Under the pieces are notes generated by a model that saw nothing but the letters and a program-made list of their open reading frames with translations, was not told the origin of the DNA and did not search any database. Of a stretch of 64,000 nucleotides of DNA, positions 48,848 through 57,822 are shown one piece after another. Positions within the stretch are counted from its first letter, which is position 1; each line of letters begins with the position of its first letter. A program made the position numbers and the translations under genes. This DNA is from 79-D21 sp022839995 (GTDB lineage Bacteria; Synergistota; Synergistia; Synergistales; 79-D21), in contig JALHIN010000014.1 in assembly GCA_022839995.1 (NCBI GenBank), positions 4,672 through 68,671 of the forward strand, read 5' to 3'.

Positions 48848-48920
48848 TTTTATCCCTTGTAGAAGGGGGCGTTCCGGAAGATAATGGGATCGACGATGAT
48901 TCCATGAGGGGGGCCTCACG

Positions 48921-51104
48921 ATGAAGGCGGACGGAAAGAACGCGGTTTTCTCCAAGAACGCGATCAAGGTCCTTGAAAAACGGTACCTGCGCAAGGACGA
49001 AGAAGGAAATGTCCTTGAAACCCCGGAGGAAATGCTGTGGCGGGTTGCCACTTCAGTCGCGGCTGCAGAGGAAGCCTGGAACCAGGATCGGGAAAAGCGA
49101 GCTGCAGAATTTTACGAGATCATGGCATCCCTGCAATTCCTACCGAACTCTCCGACGCTGATGAACGCGGGTTCCGAACTGGGGCAGCTCTCGGCCTGCT
49201 TCGTCCTGCCGATCGGGGACAGCATGGAAGAAATCTTCGATACGCTGAAGGCGACGGCCCTTGTTCACAAGAGCGGGGGCGGAACGGGGTTCAACTTCTC
49301 GAGAATCCGGCCTGCTGGAGATCGCGTTCGATCGACATCCGGGGTTGCTTCGGGTCCGATTTCCTTCATGGAACTCTTCAACGAGGCGACGGAAGTCGTG
49401 AAGCAGGGAGGGATGCGAAGGGGAGCCAACATGGGGATCCTGGAAGTCACCCATCCGGACATCTTCGATTTCATCCGGGCAAAGACGGCCCGCGGAAGAC
49501 TATCGAATTTCAACCTCTCGGTGGGAGTGCCGGATTCCTTCATGCGGGCGGTCAAGGAAGACTCGGATTGGGAACTACGAAACCCCCGAACCGGGAAGAC
49601 CGTTTCCACGGTCAAGGCTGCGGAAATTTTCGATTTGCTGGTCCAATCGGCATGGGCCACCGGAGATCCCGGACTGGTTTTCCTCGACCGGATCAACGAA
49701 AAAAACCCGACGCCGCACATCGGCCGGATCGATTCGACGAATCCCTGCGGGGAACAGCCCCTTCTTCCCTACGAGAGTTGCAACCTGGGATCGATCAACC
49801 TGGTCCGGTTTTTGGGCAGTGACGGGGATTTCGACTGGGAGGCCCTGGCGGGTACGATCGAGACGGCGGTTCGCTTCCTCGACGATGTCATCGAGATGAA
49901 CCATTATCCCCTGCCGGCGATAGGAGAGATGAGCCGGAAGAACCGGAAAATCGGCCTAGGGATCATGGGATGGGCTGAGGTCCTCTTTGAAAAGGGGATT
50001 GCTTACGGGAGCCGTGAATCGCTGGAGCTTGCCGAGGAGGTCATGTCGTTCATCCAGTCGAAGGGGCACGCCGCTAGCGAGGCATTGGCCGAGGAAAGGG
50101 GCTGCTTCCCCAACTGGAAGGGCAGCCTTTGGGAGAAATTGGGGAAAAAAATGAGAAACGCGACGGTGACGACGATCGCCCCGACAGGAACCCTTTCGAT
50201 CCTGGCAGACTGCTCGAGCGGCATCGAGCCCGTTTTCGCGCTAGCCTACCAGCGGAAAACCTTCGAAACGGAAACCCTGAACGTCGTAAACGGCATCCTT
50301 TTAAGGAAGCTCGAGGAAGCGGGGCTCATGCGCCCGGGACTGATCGAGGCGATCGGGGAGTCAGGCTCGCTGAAAGGGCTTGATCTCCCGGAAGATTTCA
50401 AGAGGGTCTTCCGGACCTCCCACGAAATTCATTTTGAAGATCACGTCAGGACGCAGGCGGCCTTTCAAAAGTACACCGACAACGCAGTCAGCAAGACGAT
50501 CAATTTTCCGAACGAAGCGGGCCTGGAGGAGATTCGCCAGGCATTTTGGCTTGCCTTCGATTCGGGGTGCAAGGGGATCACAGTCTACCGGGACCGCTGC
50601 AAGGAAAACCAGGTCCTGTACTCAGGACTCAAGGAGAAGGCCGAACCCCCCAAAACCGAAGCAAAGACCGTGCCGAGACGCAGGCCCGCGATGCTCCGGG
50701 GAACAACGGTCAAGATCCCGACTGCCTTCGGCAACCTCTACCTCACGGTAAACGAAATGGACTCAAGGCCGTTCGAAGTCTTCGCGACGCTGGGAAAATC
50801 AGGCAAGGACACGCAGGCTCACACGGAGGCCTTGGGCCGCCTGATCTCGCTGGCGCTTCGAAGCGGAGTGCCCGTCGAAGAAGTCGTCAGCCAGCTCAAG
50901 GGAATCGGCGGAAGCCAGCCGGTGTGGGAGGAAGACGGAATCATCCTGAGCCTTCCGGATGCGATCGCCAGGGGGTTGGAAAAGGCGGGGGGCTTCAAGG
51001 TCGAGGAATCAACCGTCGAGATGTGCCCCTGCTGCGGTTCTTCCTTAATCCACAGCGAGGGTTGTACGCGCTGCAGGAGTTGCGATTTTTCCAAATGCGA
51101 TTAA
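48921..51104 (+). CDS. nrdJ: vitamin B12-dependent (class II) ribonucleotide reductase
   Basis: NrdJ reduces ribonucleotides with adenosylcobalamin and works with or without oxygen. The 727-residue protein shows FLPNSPTLMNAG, SACFVLPIGDSMEEIFDTL, HKSGGGTGFNFSRIRPAGD, the active-site Cys-Glu segment STNPCGEQPLLPYESCNLGSINL, TGTLSILADCSSGIEP and the C-terminal zinc/redox cysteines CPCCGSS...CTRCRSCDFSKC. No long class I-type N-terminal cone is present. It is separate from nrdR-nrdD-nrdG at 13.5 kb. ATG 48921 follows GAGGGGGG. Confidence 0.95.
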   Translation: MKADGKNAVFSKNAIKVLEKRYLRKDEEGNVLETPEEMLWRVATSVAAAEEAWNQDREKRAAEFYEIMASLQFLPNSPTLMNAGSELGQLSACFVLPIGDSMEEIFDTLKATALVHKSGGGTGFNFSRIRPAGDRVRSTSGVASGPISFMELFNEATEVVKQGGMRRGANMGILEVTHPDIFDFIRAKTARGRLSNFNLSVGVPDSFMRAVKEDSDWELRNPRTGKTVSTVKAAEIFDLLVQSAWATGDPGLVFLDRINEKNPTPHIGRIDSTNPCGEQPLLPYESCNLGSINLVRFLGSDGDFDWEALAGTIETAVRFLDDVIEMNHYPLPAIGEMSRKNRKIGLGIMGWAEVLFEKGIAYGSRESLELAEEVMSFIQSKGHAASEALAEERGCFPNWKGSLWEKLGKKMRNATVTTIAPTGTLSILADCSSGIEPVFALAYQRKTFETETLNVVNGILLRKLEEAGLMRPGLIEAIGESGSLKGLDLPEDFKRVFRTSHEIHFEDHVRTQAAFQKYTDNAVSKTINFPNEAGLEEIRQAFWLAFDSGCKGITVYRDRCKENQVLYSGLKEKAEPPKTEAKTVPRRRPAMLRGTTVKIPTAFGNLYLTVNEMDSRPFEVFATLGKSGKDTQAHTEALGRLISLALRSGVPVEEVVSQLKGIGGSQPVWEEDGIILSLPDAIARGLEKAGGFKVEESTVEMCPCCGSSLIHSEGCTRCRSCDFSKCD

Positions 51105-51127
51105 AGTTAAAGCAGGAGGGCCCGGGA

Positions 51128-52078
51128 ATGGACAGGAACCCCGCGGTCAACGGAAAACAGGGCAGGAAACCGAACGTGCGCTGGGGATATTGGGCCCTGC
51201 TGGCGGTGATCCTGGCGGGGAGCGCATCGGCATACCTTGCCTGGTGGTCGAATTTCAATTCGATGCGCCCTGAATTTGCCGTCGCGGAACCTTTTTCGAT
51301 CCATGAAAAGACAAAGGCCAGGACGGTCCTCCTGTGGAGCGAATCCGTCCTTGCCTCCCCATTGGACGGAGCCGTGCATTACCCGCAGGGAGTGGAGCCT
51401 GTTCGGGTTTCAAAGGGCGAAACCGTCGCGGAAGTGATTTCCGGAAATCGCAAAGCAGTTATCCGGGCGCCGCAGTCGGGATATTTCCTGCCTGGGTTGG
51501 ACGGGCTTGAGGGAAAGTGGAATTTCTCCGACCTGTGGCCTGGAGATGGTCAGCTTCCAGCCGTTTCAAAGTTCAGGAGGATTGGGGAAGGCAGCCGAGT
51601 CGGGAGGGGAGACCCGGTGGGAAAAATCCTCCCGCAGCCCCAGGAATTGAGGGCGATCGCCTACGTGGATGCGGACGAAGCGGTGAGAAGACAGATCGGA
51701 AACGGGATTCTCCGTTTCTCGCTTGCAGGAGAGAGGCCGCAACGGGCCACGGTAAGGGCGGTGCAGGACTTCGGTCCGAAGGTGAAAGCCTACTTGAGCC
51801 TGCCCGTCTTTCCCCTTTGGATCGCTGTTTCAAGGGAGAGGGAATTCGAATTTTTCCAGGGAGAAAAAAAAGGGATTGTGCTGCCGGAGAGCGCAATCCT
51901 GCAGAAGGAGGGGAAATTGGGAGTCTTCGCTTTTGTCTCGGGCAAGCTAGAATACCTCCCCGTGCTCGGTCAGCCGCTTCCCGGTTCCCGTTTCCTCGTC
52001 ACAAATGGACTCCGGGCAGGCGATCTTGTCCTGAGCCGAGCCGAAGCAGGGGCGGAAAGGAAGGTTTTGCTCTGGTGA
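51128..52078 (+). CDS. membrane-anchored barrel-sandwich (HlyD-like) protein
   Basis: A 316-residue protein with one transmembrane segment at about residues 23-41 and a large extracytoplasmic part containing a biotinyl-lipoyl/barrel-sandwich pattern (residues ~75-175: EPVRVSKGETVAEVI, IRAPQSGYFLPGLDGLEG, GSRVGRGDPVGKIL) and a C-terminal beta region with LPESAILQKEGKLGVFAF and LPVLGQPLPGSRFLVTNGLRAGD, as in adaptor proteins of efflux pumps. No pump genes are present. It sits just before yggS-sepF-divIVA, where similar HlyD-like genes are found in Clostridia, so a division-related or envelope role is possible. ATG 51128 is 7 bases after a GGAGGG site. Confidence 0.7.
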   Translation: MDRNPAVNGKQGRKPNVRWGYWALLAVILAGSASAYLAWWSNFNSMRPEFAVAEPFSIHEKTKARTVLLWSESVLASPLDGAVHYPQGVEPVRVSKGETVAEVISGNRKAVIRAPQSGYFLPGLDGLEGKWNFSDLWPGDGQLPAVSKFRRIGEGSRVGRGDPVGKILPQPQELRAIAYVDADEAVRRQIGNGILRFSLAGERPQRATVRAVQDFGPKVKAYLSLPVFPLWIAVSREREFEFFQGEKKGIVLPESAILQKEGKLGVFAFVSGKLEYLPVLGQPLPGSRFLVTNGLRAGDLVLSRAEAGAERKVLLW

Positions 52079-52767
52079 CCGATCTGAATCAGCGACTTGC
52101 GGAAATCCGCTCGAGAATCGAGGAAGCCGCGCGCCGATCCGGGAGAAAGCCCGAGGAAATCGAGCTCCTGGCGGTGACCAAGACTCGTGGGCTTGCCGAA
52201 TTGCTCGAGGCGTGGGAGGCCGGTTTGCGGCTTTTCGGCGAAAACCGCGTTCAGGAAGCCCTGGGGAAAATTACCGCGTGGCCCACGGAGCGCAGGGCAG
52301 AATGGAGGTTGATCGGGAACCTTCAAAGAAACAAAGCCAGGAAGGCACTCGACCTGTTCTCCAGGATCGATTCACTGGATCGCCTGGAGCTTGCCCTAGA
52401 CCTTCAACGGATCCTTTCTGAAACCGACCGGAAGATCGAAGTCCTGGTCGAAGTGAACACCTCCGGGGAACCCTCGAAACACGGGGTTTCACCGGATAGG
52501 CTCGAAGAACTCCTGGAGGGCGTGCTTCAACGTTGCCCGCGTCTCTCTGTCCGGGGCCTGATGACGGTAGGCCCGCTTTTCGAAGACCCGCGGGATGTCG
52601 CTGCGTCCTTTTGCCGGCTGAGAGAGTTGCGGGATAGGGTGTCGAAGGCTTTTGGATTGGAAATGCCCGTCTTGTCGATGGGCATGTCGGATGATTTCGA
52701 GACTGCCATCGAGCAGGGCAGCACCTGTGTGCGTCTCGGACGAGCCCTTTTTGGGCCGAGGGAGTAG
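52075..52767 (+). CDS. YggS family PLP-binding homeostasis protein
   Basis: A 230-residue protein of the YggS/PROSC family that binds pyridoxal phosphate and buffers its supply. Motifs: ELLAVTKTRGLAELLEA (PLP lysine in TK), FGENRVQEALGKI, EWRLIGNLQRNKAR, VEVNTSGEPSKHGV, GLMTVGP and SMGMSDDFETAIEQGSTCVRLGRALFG. GTG 52075 overlaps the stop of the previous gene (GTGA). Directly followed by sepF, the usual yggS-sepF arrangement. Confidence 0.94.
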   Translation: MTDLNQRLAEIRSRIEEAARRSGRKPEEIELLAVTKTRGLAELLEAWEAGLRLFGENRVQEALGKITAWPTERRAEWRLIGNLQRNKARKALDLFSRIDSLDRLELALDLQRILSETDRKIEVLVEVNTSGEPSKHGVSPDRLEELLEGVLQRCPRLSVRGLMTVGPLFEDPRDVAASFCRLRELRDRVSKAFGLEMPVLSMGMSDDFETAIEQGSTCVRLGRALFGPRE

Positions 52768-52783
52768 GGGAGGTGGGGGTATT

Positions 52784-53209
52784 TTGTGGGAAAAGCTCCT
52801 GGCATTTCTTGGCCTTATCGAAGAAGACGACGAATACGAAGATGAGGAAGAACTGCGCGGCACAGATTGGGAAGAACGGAAACGGAGGGTTTTCCAGCCT
52901 GCCATCGGGAAACCGGCTGTGATCCTCGTGAGAGGGCAGACGGCCATCGAAAGGAAGGAAGAGATTCTGGAAGCTCTCCGGATGGGCCAAATGGTCATCC
53001 TGGATCTCCGCCCGGTCGACCTGGAACCGGGACAGGGCCTTCTCGACTTTGTCTGCGGAGCTGTTTACTCCACCCAGGGGAAGGTGATCCGTGTTTCTCC
53101 CGGGGTATTTCTTGCGACGCCGCACAGCCGCCTGCTGGAAACTTGGGAGGAGCGGCCGGTTTCCGGAGAACCGATAGCCGAGGAGGAAGAGGAGGCGAGC
53201 GAGGCATGA
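52784..53209 (+). CDS. sepF: cell division protein SepF
   Basis: SepF tethers FtsZ to the membrane and shapes the septum. The 141-residue protein has an N-terminal amphipathic stretch (WEKLLAFLGLIEEDDEYEDEEE) and the core domain VFQPAIGKPAVILVRGQTAIERKEEILEALRMGQMVILDLRPVDLEPGQGLLDFVCGAVYSTQGKVIRVSPGVFLATP. TTG 52784 is chosen, four bases after a GGGGAGGTGGGGG site; the upstream frame belongs to yggS. Presence of SepF in a diderm fits Synergistota. Overlaps divIVA by four bases. Confidence 0.9.
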   Translation: MWEKLLAFLGLIEEDDEYEDEEELRGTDWEERKRRVFQPAIGKPAVILVRGQTAIERKEEILEALRMGQMVILDLRPVDLEPGQGLLDFVCGAVYSTQGKVIRVSPGVFLATPHSRLLETWEERPVSGEPIAEEEEEASEA

Positions 53210-53682
53210 ACGGCCTTTTCACCCCGATCGACATCCAGCAGCAATCCTTCAAAAGGGCCTTGAGAGGCTATGACCCGGAGGAGGTTGACGAATTCCTGGA
53301 CAAGGTGGCCGAAAGTGTCCAGGGGTATGTGGAAAAGATCCGCGACTTGGAACGGAAACTTGAAGTTGCCGAAGAGCAGATCCGGGAATGCCGTGAACTG
53401 AAACATTCGCTGAACGAGGCGATTCTTTTCGCCCAACAGAGCGCGGAAGAAAAGATCAAGTCGGCTGCACAGCAGGCTGAGCTAACGCTGAAGGAGGCTC
53501 GGGCCAAAGCCGACTCGATCCTCGAGGAAGCCAGGATGAGGATCGAGGAGCAAAAACGGGAAATCGGCAGACTAAGCCAGGTCCGGCAGCAGTTTGTTGC
53601 TGAAATGAGAGGGACGCTTTCGAAGTTCGAAACCCTCGTGGGCCTCGTTTCGGACAACCAAAAACCGGAAGAAAAAAGGTGA
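53206..53682 (+). CDS. divIVA: DivIVA domain protein
   Basis: A 158-residue coiled-coil protein. The N-terminal membrane-curvature-sensing domain reads FTPIDIQQQSFKRALRGYDPEEVDEFLDKVAE, followed by a long coiled coil (about 40-145) rich in Glu, Lys and Ala. DivIVA-type proteins mark cell poles and division sites. ATG 53206 is coupled to sepF (ATGA), and the stop is coupled to recG (GTGA). The protein lacks a distinctive C-terminal domain, so the exact subgroup is open. Confidence 0.92.
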   Translation: MNGLFTPIDIQQQSFKRALRGYDPEEVDEFLDKVAESVQGYVEKIRDLERKLEVAEEQIRECRELKHSLNEAILFAQQSAEEKIKSAAQQAELTLKEARAKADSILEEARMRIEEQKREIGRLSQVRQQFVAEMRGTLSKFETLVGLVSDNQKPEEKR

Positions 53683-55751
53683 AGGAAACACCGGGACTTG
53701 AATCTTCGATCCTGACGCTGAAAGGTGTCGGGAAAACCCGTGAAAGGATCCTGAGGTCGCTTGGGGTGAGCACCCTGAGGGACCTCTTTCTGTATTTCCC
53801 GAAGCGATACGAGGATCGGCGCCGGATCGTCCCCATCCACGAGCTGGAGGAGGGAAAACCGGCGCTTCTGGTGGGGACGCTTACCTCCCTTGAGTTCTCG
53901 AGAGGGGTCAGGCACGGGAAAGGCGGAGTCCGGTCCGTTCTTTCCGCGGTCTTCGAAGATCACGGCGAGACCCTCCTCGTCAAATGGTTCAACGCCTCCG
54001 GCGTGGTTTCCCGGCTTTTTGAAGGGACGCGAATTGCGATCTACGGCAGGGCCGAAAAAGGAAGGGGCGGCTGGGAAATGACCAATCCCGGCTTCGAGAT
54101 CCTTGAAAACGAAGCCTTCCCGGAAACGGGGATCCTCCCGGTCTATCCCCTCGCAGCCGGGTTGAGACAGAAGACCCTCAGAAGGATCATGAGGGATCTG
54201 ATTCGGGGACAGGGTGGCCGCTTGCTCGAGGAAACCCTCCCCGGGGAACTGAGAAGACGCCAGGGGCTCGTGGGCTTGCGGGAAGCGATCGAAACCCTCC
54301 ATTTCCCGCCGAATGAAGAAGCCTGGAGGGCTGCAAGGAAAAGAATCGTCTTCGAGGAGCTTTTCCAGCTGCAGGTGAAGCACCGGAAGGCCCGGCTCGA
54401 GGAGGCATTCCTCAGGAAGGCACCGGTCATTCACGCGGGAGAACGGACGAAATCATTCCTTGAAAGAGGATTGCCATTTCGACTGACGGAAGACCAGGAA
54501 AGGGCCCTTGGAGAAATCTTGAAGGACTTGGAGAGTTCCGTTCCGATGAGGCGCCTTCTCCACGGAGAAGTGGGCAGCGGCAAGACGGCCGTGGCACTCG
54601 GAGCGGCGATGGCCGCCATCGAATCCGGGCAGCAGGTGGCTTTTATGGCCCCGACCGAAGTGCTCGCGAGACAGCTTCACACGAGGGCTGCGGGGCTTTT
54701 TTCCTCGGTCGGAGTGGGTTGCTGGCTCCTGGCGGGAAAGGAAACCTCCCGGGGGAAGGGAAAACGCCTTTCTCCGGCCGAGGCGTGCGTTCCGGGTCTG
54801 TTCTTCGGCACGCAGGCCCTTTTCCAGGAAAAGACCGAATGGAAAAACCTGGGGCTGGTGATCATTGACGAACAGCACCGTTTCGGAGTTTCACAAAAAG
54901 CTGCACTCGTTCGAAAAGGGAATTCGCCCCACCTCCTGGTGATGTCGGCCACACCGATACCGCGCTCGCTCGCCTTGACCGCTTATGGAGAGCTGGACCT
55001 GACCCGTTTGAACGGCAGGATTCCGGGAAGAAAGCCGGTTCGAACCTGTCTCCTCGAAAAACGGGACCTGAAGGGCCTTTTTCGCCGGGTCCGGGAGGAA
55101 GTTGCCTCTGGGGGCCAGGTTCTCTGGGTCTGCCCCCTCCTGGAAGAAAAGGTGCCGCGGAAGGCTGTTCCCGTCCGGGAAAGGTTCCAGTGCATCCAGA
55201 AAGAGCTGCCGGATCTCCCGTCGGGTTGGATACACGGAAAAATGGCACCGCACGAGAAAGAGGAAGCCGTGAGGCGGTTTGAGGACGGTGAAACGAAGAT
55301 CCTGGTTTCAACAACGGTCGTTGAGGTCGGGATCGACCTCCCCGGGGCGACGGTGATCGTGGTGGAGAATGCGGAGTGCTTCGGGCTATCCCAACTCCAC
55401 CAGCTTCGGGGCCGCGTGGGACGCGGTCAACGGGAAGGCGCCTGCGTGCTCCTCGTTCCGTCACGAAGCGAAGGCACGGTAGAGCGGCTGTCGGTTTTCC
55501 TGCAGACAACAGACGGGTTTGCCCTTGCCGAAGCGGACTTGCGCCTGAGAGGACCCGGTGCCCTGTGCGGAGTGCGGCAGCACGGGGTGACTGAATTCAA
55601 GCTTGCCGACCCTTCGCGCGATAGAATCCTGCTTGAAAGGGCCAGGGATGAAGCCGGTAGGTTGAGGCCTGAAGACGGGTTGCTGGCTTTTTCTTCATGG
55701 GTTTGCGCGGACCCGGGTGAGGCCCTCACCGGCATCCCCTTTCTGGGATGA
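53679..55751 (+). CDS. recG: ATP-dependent DNA helicase RecG
   Basis: RecG remodels stalled forks and branched DNA. The 690-residue protein has the N-terminal wedge/OB domain (LKGVGKTRERILRSLGVSTLRDLFLYFPKRYEDR), Walker A HGEVGSGKTAVALGAA, the RecG-type DEQH box IIDEQHRFGVSQKA, MSATPIPRSLALTAYGELD, VVEVGIDLPGATVIVVENAECFGLSQLHQLRGRVGRG and the C-terminal tail. GTG 53679 overlaps divIVA. Coupled to recX downstream, an unusual partner, as recX often sits beside recA. Confidence 0.95.
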   Translation: MKETPGLESSILTLKGVGKTRERILRSLGVSTLRDLFLYFPKRYEDRRRIVPIHELEEGKPALLVGTLTSLEFSRGVRHGKGGVRSVLSAVFEDHGETLLVKWFNASGVVSRLFEGTRIAIYGRAEKGRGGWEMTNPGFEILENEAFPETGILPVYPLAAGLRQKTLRRIMRDLIRGQGGRLLEETLPGELRRRQGLVGLREAIETLHFPPNEEAWRAARKRIVFEELFQLQVKHRKARLEEAFLRKAPVIHAGERTKSFLERGLPFRLTEDQERALGEILKDLESSVPMRRLLHGEVGSGKTAVALGAAMAAIESGQQVAFMAPTEVLARQLHTRAAGLFSSVGVGCWLLAGKETSRGKGKRLSPAEACVPGLFFGTQALFQEKTEWKNLGLVIIDEQHRFGVSQKAALVRKGNSPHLLVMSATPIPRSLALTAYGELDLTRLNGRIPGRKPVRTCLLEKRDLKGLFRRVREEVASGGQVLWVCPLLEEKVPRKAVPVRERFQCIQKELPDLPSGWIHGKMAPHEKEEAVRRFEDGETKILVSTTVVEVGIDLPGATVIVVENAECFGLSQLHQLRGRVGRGQREGACVLLVPSRSEGTVERLSVFLQTTDGFALAEADLRLRGPGALCGVRQHGVTEFKLADPSRDRILLERARDEAGRLRPEDGLLAFSSWVCADPGEALTGIPFLG

Positions 55752-56188
55752 TGGGAATGAGCCGAAAATCACGACTTCGAGAGACATTGGCCGCTCATCT
55801 TTCGAGGTGGCCGAAGACGGTCCTGGAGGCACGGCGATGGCTGGGAAAAAAAGGGGCCGAGGAGCAAGAGGCGGAGGAAATCCTTGCAGAACTCGAGGTC
55901 GCCGGCTTCCTGGACGATCCCCTTTACGCACGCCTCTTTGTCGAAGGGCACTCGGGCTGGGGCCCAGCCCGGCTCCGGCAAGAACTGCGACGACGGGGCA
56001 TCAGCGGGCCCGTTGCAAAGGAGGCCATCGAGGAGTTGGTGGATCCCAGGGCCGCGGAAGAGCTGGTGCGCGAATGGAGGAAAAACGGCGTCGATGACAG
56101 GCGGATCGCAGCGAGGCTGGCGAGAAGGGGATTCTCCTCCAGGGAGGCCTGGAAAGCCTTGAATTCTTCTTGTCCAGGAGCGGAATAG
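55748..56188 (+). CDS. recX: regulatory protein RecX
   Basis: RecX binds RecA filaments and limits recombination. The 146-residue protein has repeated three-helix units: ARRWLGKKGAEEQEAEEILAELEVAGFLDDPLYARLFVEG, GPARLRQELRRRGISGPVAKEAIEEL and RIAARLARRGFSSREAWKAL, the standard RecX signature. ATG 55748 overlaps the recG stop (ATGA); ATG 55757 is an alternative. recA is not in this window. Confidence 0.9.
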   Translation: MMGMSRKSRLRETLAAHLSRWPKTVLEARRWLGKKGAEEQEAEEILAELEVAGFLDDPLYARLFVEGHSGWGPARLRQELRRRGISGPVAKEAIEELVDPRAAEELVREWRKNGVDDRRIAARLARRGFSSREAWKALNSSCPGAE

Positions 56189-56285
56189 AAGATAGAATAC
56201 GCTCGGACTCACGGTGTTCTGTCAACGACAAACGACAATCAGGCAGCATGCCGTACTTTGACAAATGAACAGGGGTGAAAGAAGC

Positions 56286-57815
56286 ATGTCGTTTATTGCA
56301 CTTGTGGCAGGTGTCGCTTTCGGCCTTGCCATTGGATATTTGTTGCGAAGGTACCAGGACGAGAGGGCTTTGCAGGGAGCCGGGACTCAAGCCCAGAAGC
56401 TGATCAAGGACGCGATTTCCGAAGGGGAGGCCCGGAAAAAGGAGCTTCTCGCGGAGGGCAAGGAAGAAATTCAACGGCTGAAGCAGGAAGCGGATCGCGA
56501 AATCCGCGAAAGGAAAGCCGAACTCCAGAGGCAAGAGCGAAGGCTCGAACAAAAGGACGAGAACCTTGATCGGAAACTGGAATCCCTCTCAAAGAAGGAA
56601 GAAGAACTCAGGGCAAAGCAGGAAGAGGCACAGAGAAGGCTTGATGAAATCGAAGCGCTGAAACGGCAGCAAATCGAACGCCTGGAAGAAGTCGCAGCTT
56701 TAACCCGGGAGGAAGCCAGGGCCATTCTCCTGAAGGAAGTGGAAGAGGAAGCCGGCCACTTCATCGGGCTCCGGCTCAAGGAGCTCGAGGAAAAGGCAAA
56801 AAGGGAATCCGAACGAAAGGCCCGGGAATACATCACGACCGCGATTCAAAGATGTGCGGTAGAGCAGACTTCGGAAATCGCCGTAAGTGTTGTCAGTCTC
56901 CCTTCAGACGAAATGAAAGGCAGGATCATTGGCCGAGAAGGGCGCAACATCCGGACCTTCGAAACCATAACGGGAGTTGACCTGATCGTCGATGACACTC
57001 CAGAGGCGGTTGCGCTGAGCAGTTTCGACCCCGTTCGCCGGGAGGTAGCACGCCTTTCCCTTGAAAGGCTCGTCGTCGATGGGCGGATTCACCCGGCTCG
57101 AATCGAGGAAGTTGTCGACAAGGCGAGGAAGGATGTCGAGGAAATGATCCTGGAGGCCGGCGAGAACGCTCTCCTGGAGGCCGGTGTAAAGAACCTGCAT
57201 CCTGAATTGCTCAACATCCTCGGGCAGTTGCGTTTCAGGAACAGCTACGGCCAGAATGCCCTTGCACATAGCCTCGAGGTAGCGCACATCGCAGGCATCA
57301 TGGCAGCCGAGCTGGGGCTCGACGAGGCGCTGGCACGACGGGCCGGACTTCTGCACGATATCGGGAAGGCCGTCGATCATGCGGTGGAGGGGCCTCACGC
57401 GATGATCGGGGCCGACCTGGCAAGGCGCCACGGCGAAAGCCTGGAGGTTGTCAACGCGATTGCATCGCACCACGAAGACGAAGAACCTCAAACCCTCTAC
57501 GCGGTTCTTGTGGCTGCGGCAGACGCGGTCAGCGCGGCACGTCCTGGGGCCAGGCGGGAGAGCCTGGATGCCTATGTCAAACGGCTGGAAAAGCTCGAAC
57601 AGATCGCGAAGACGTTCAACGGAGTCACGAAGGCCTTTGCGATGCAGGCCGGTAGAGAAGTGCGGATCATGGTGAACCCTGGAATAACCGATGACGGGGA
57701 AATCCAGAAGCTGGCCTACGACATCGCCAGGAAGATCGAGAACGAAATGAAATACCCGGGACAGATCAAGGTGACCGTCATCCGGGAATCCAGGGCCTTC
57801 GAATACGCGAAGTAG
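56286..57815 (+). CDS. rny: ribonuclease Y
   Basis: RNase Y is the membrane-bound endonuclease that starts mRNA decay in bacteria lacking RNase E. The 509-residue protein has an N-terminal transmembrane segment (FIALVAGVAFGLAIGYLL), a long charged coiled coil (about 30-190), a KH domain (MKGRIIGREGRNIRTFETITGVDLIVDD) and an HD domain (SLEVAHIAG, LLHDIGKAVDH, ASHHED). ATG 56286 follows GGGGTGAAAG; ATG 56265 would add seven residues. The 97-base gap after recX probably holds its promoter, but I could not identify one with confidence. Confidence 0.95.
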   Translation: MSFIALVAGVAFGLAIGYLLRRYQDERALQGAGTQAQKLIKDAISEGEARKKELLAEGKEEIQRLKQEADREIRERKAELQRQERRLEQKDENLDRKLESLSKKEEELRAKQEEAQRRLDEIEALKRQQIERLEEVAALTREEARAILLKEVEEEAGHFIGLRLKELEEKAKRESERKAREYITTAIQRCAVEQTSEIAVSVVSLPSDEMKGRIIGREGRNIRTFETITGVDLIVDDTPEAVALSSFDPVRREVARLSLERLVVDGRIHPARIEEVVDKARKDVEEMILEAGENALLEAGVKNLHPELLNILGQLRFRNSYGQNALAHSLEVAHIAGIMAAELGLDEALARRAGLLHDIGKAVDHAVEGPHAMIGADLARRHGESLEVVNAIASHHEDEEPQTLYAVLVAAADAVSAARPGARRESLDAYVKRLEKLEQIAKTFNGVTKAFAMQAGREVRIMVNPGITDDGEIQKLAYDIARKIENEMKYPGQIKVTVIRESRAFEYAK

Positions 57816-57822
57816 GAACGAC

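Noticed and set aside
48794..48920. Cobalamin riboswitch before the B12-dependent reductase gene
   Set aside because: The leader is only 127 bases and lacks a B12-box or the long multi-stem layout such riboswitches need.
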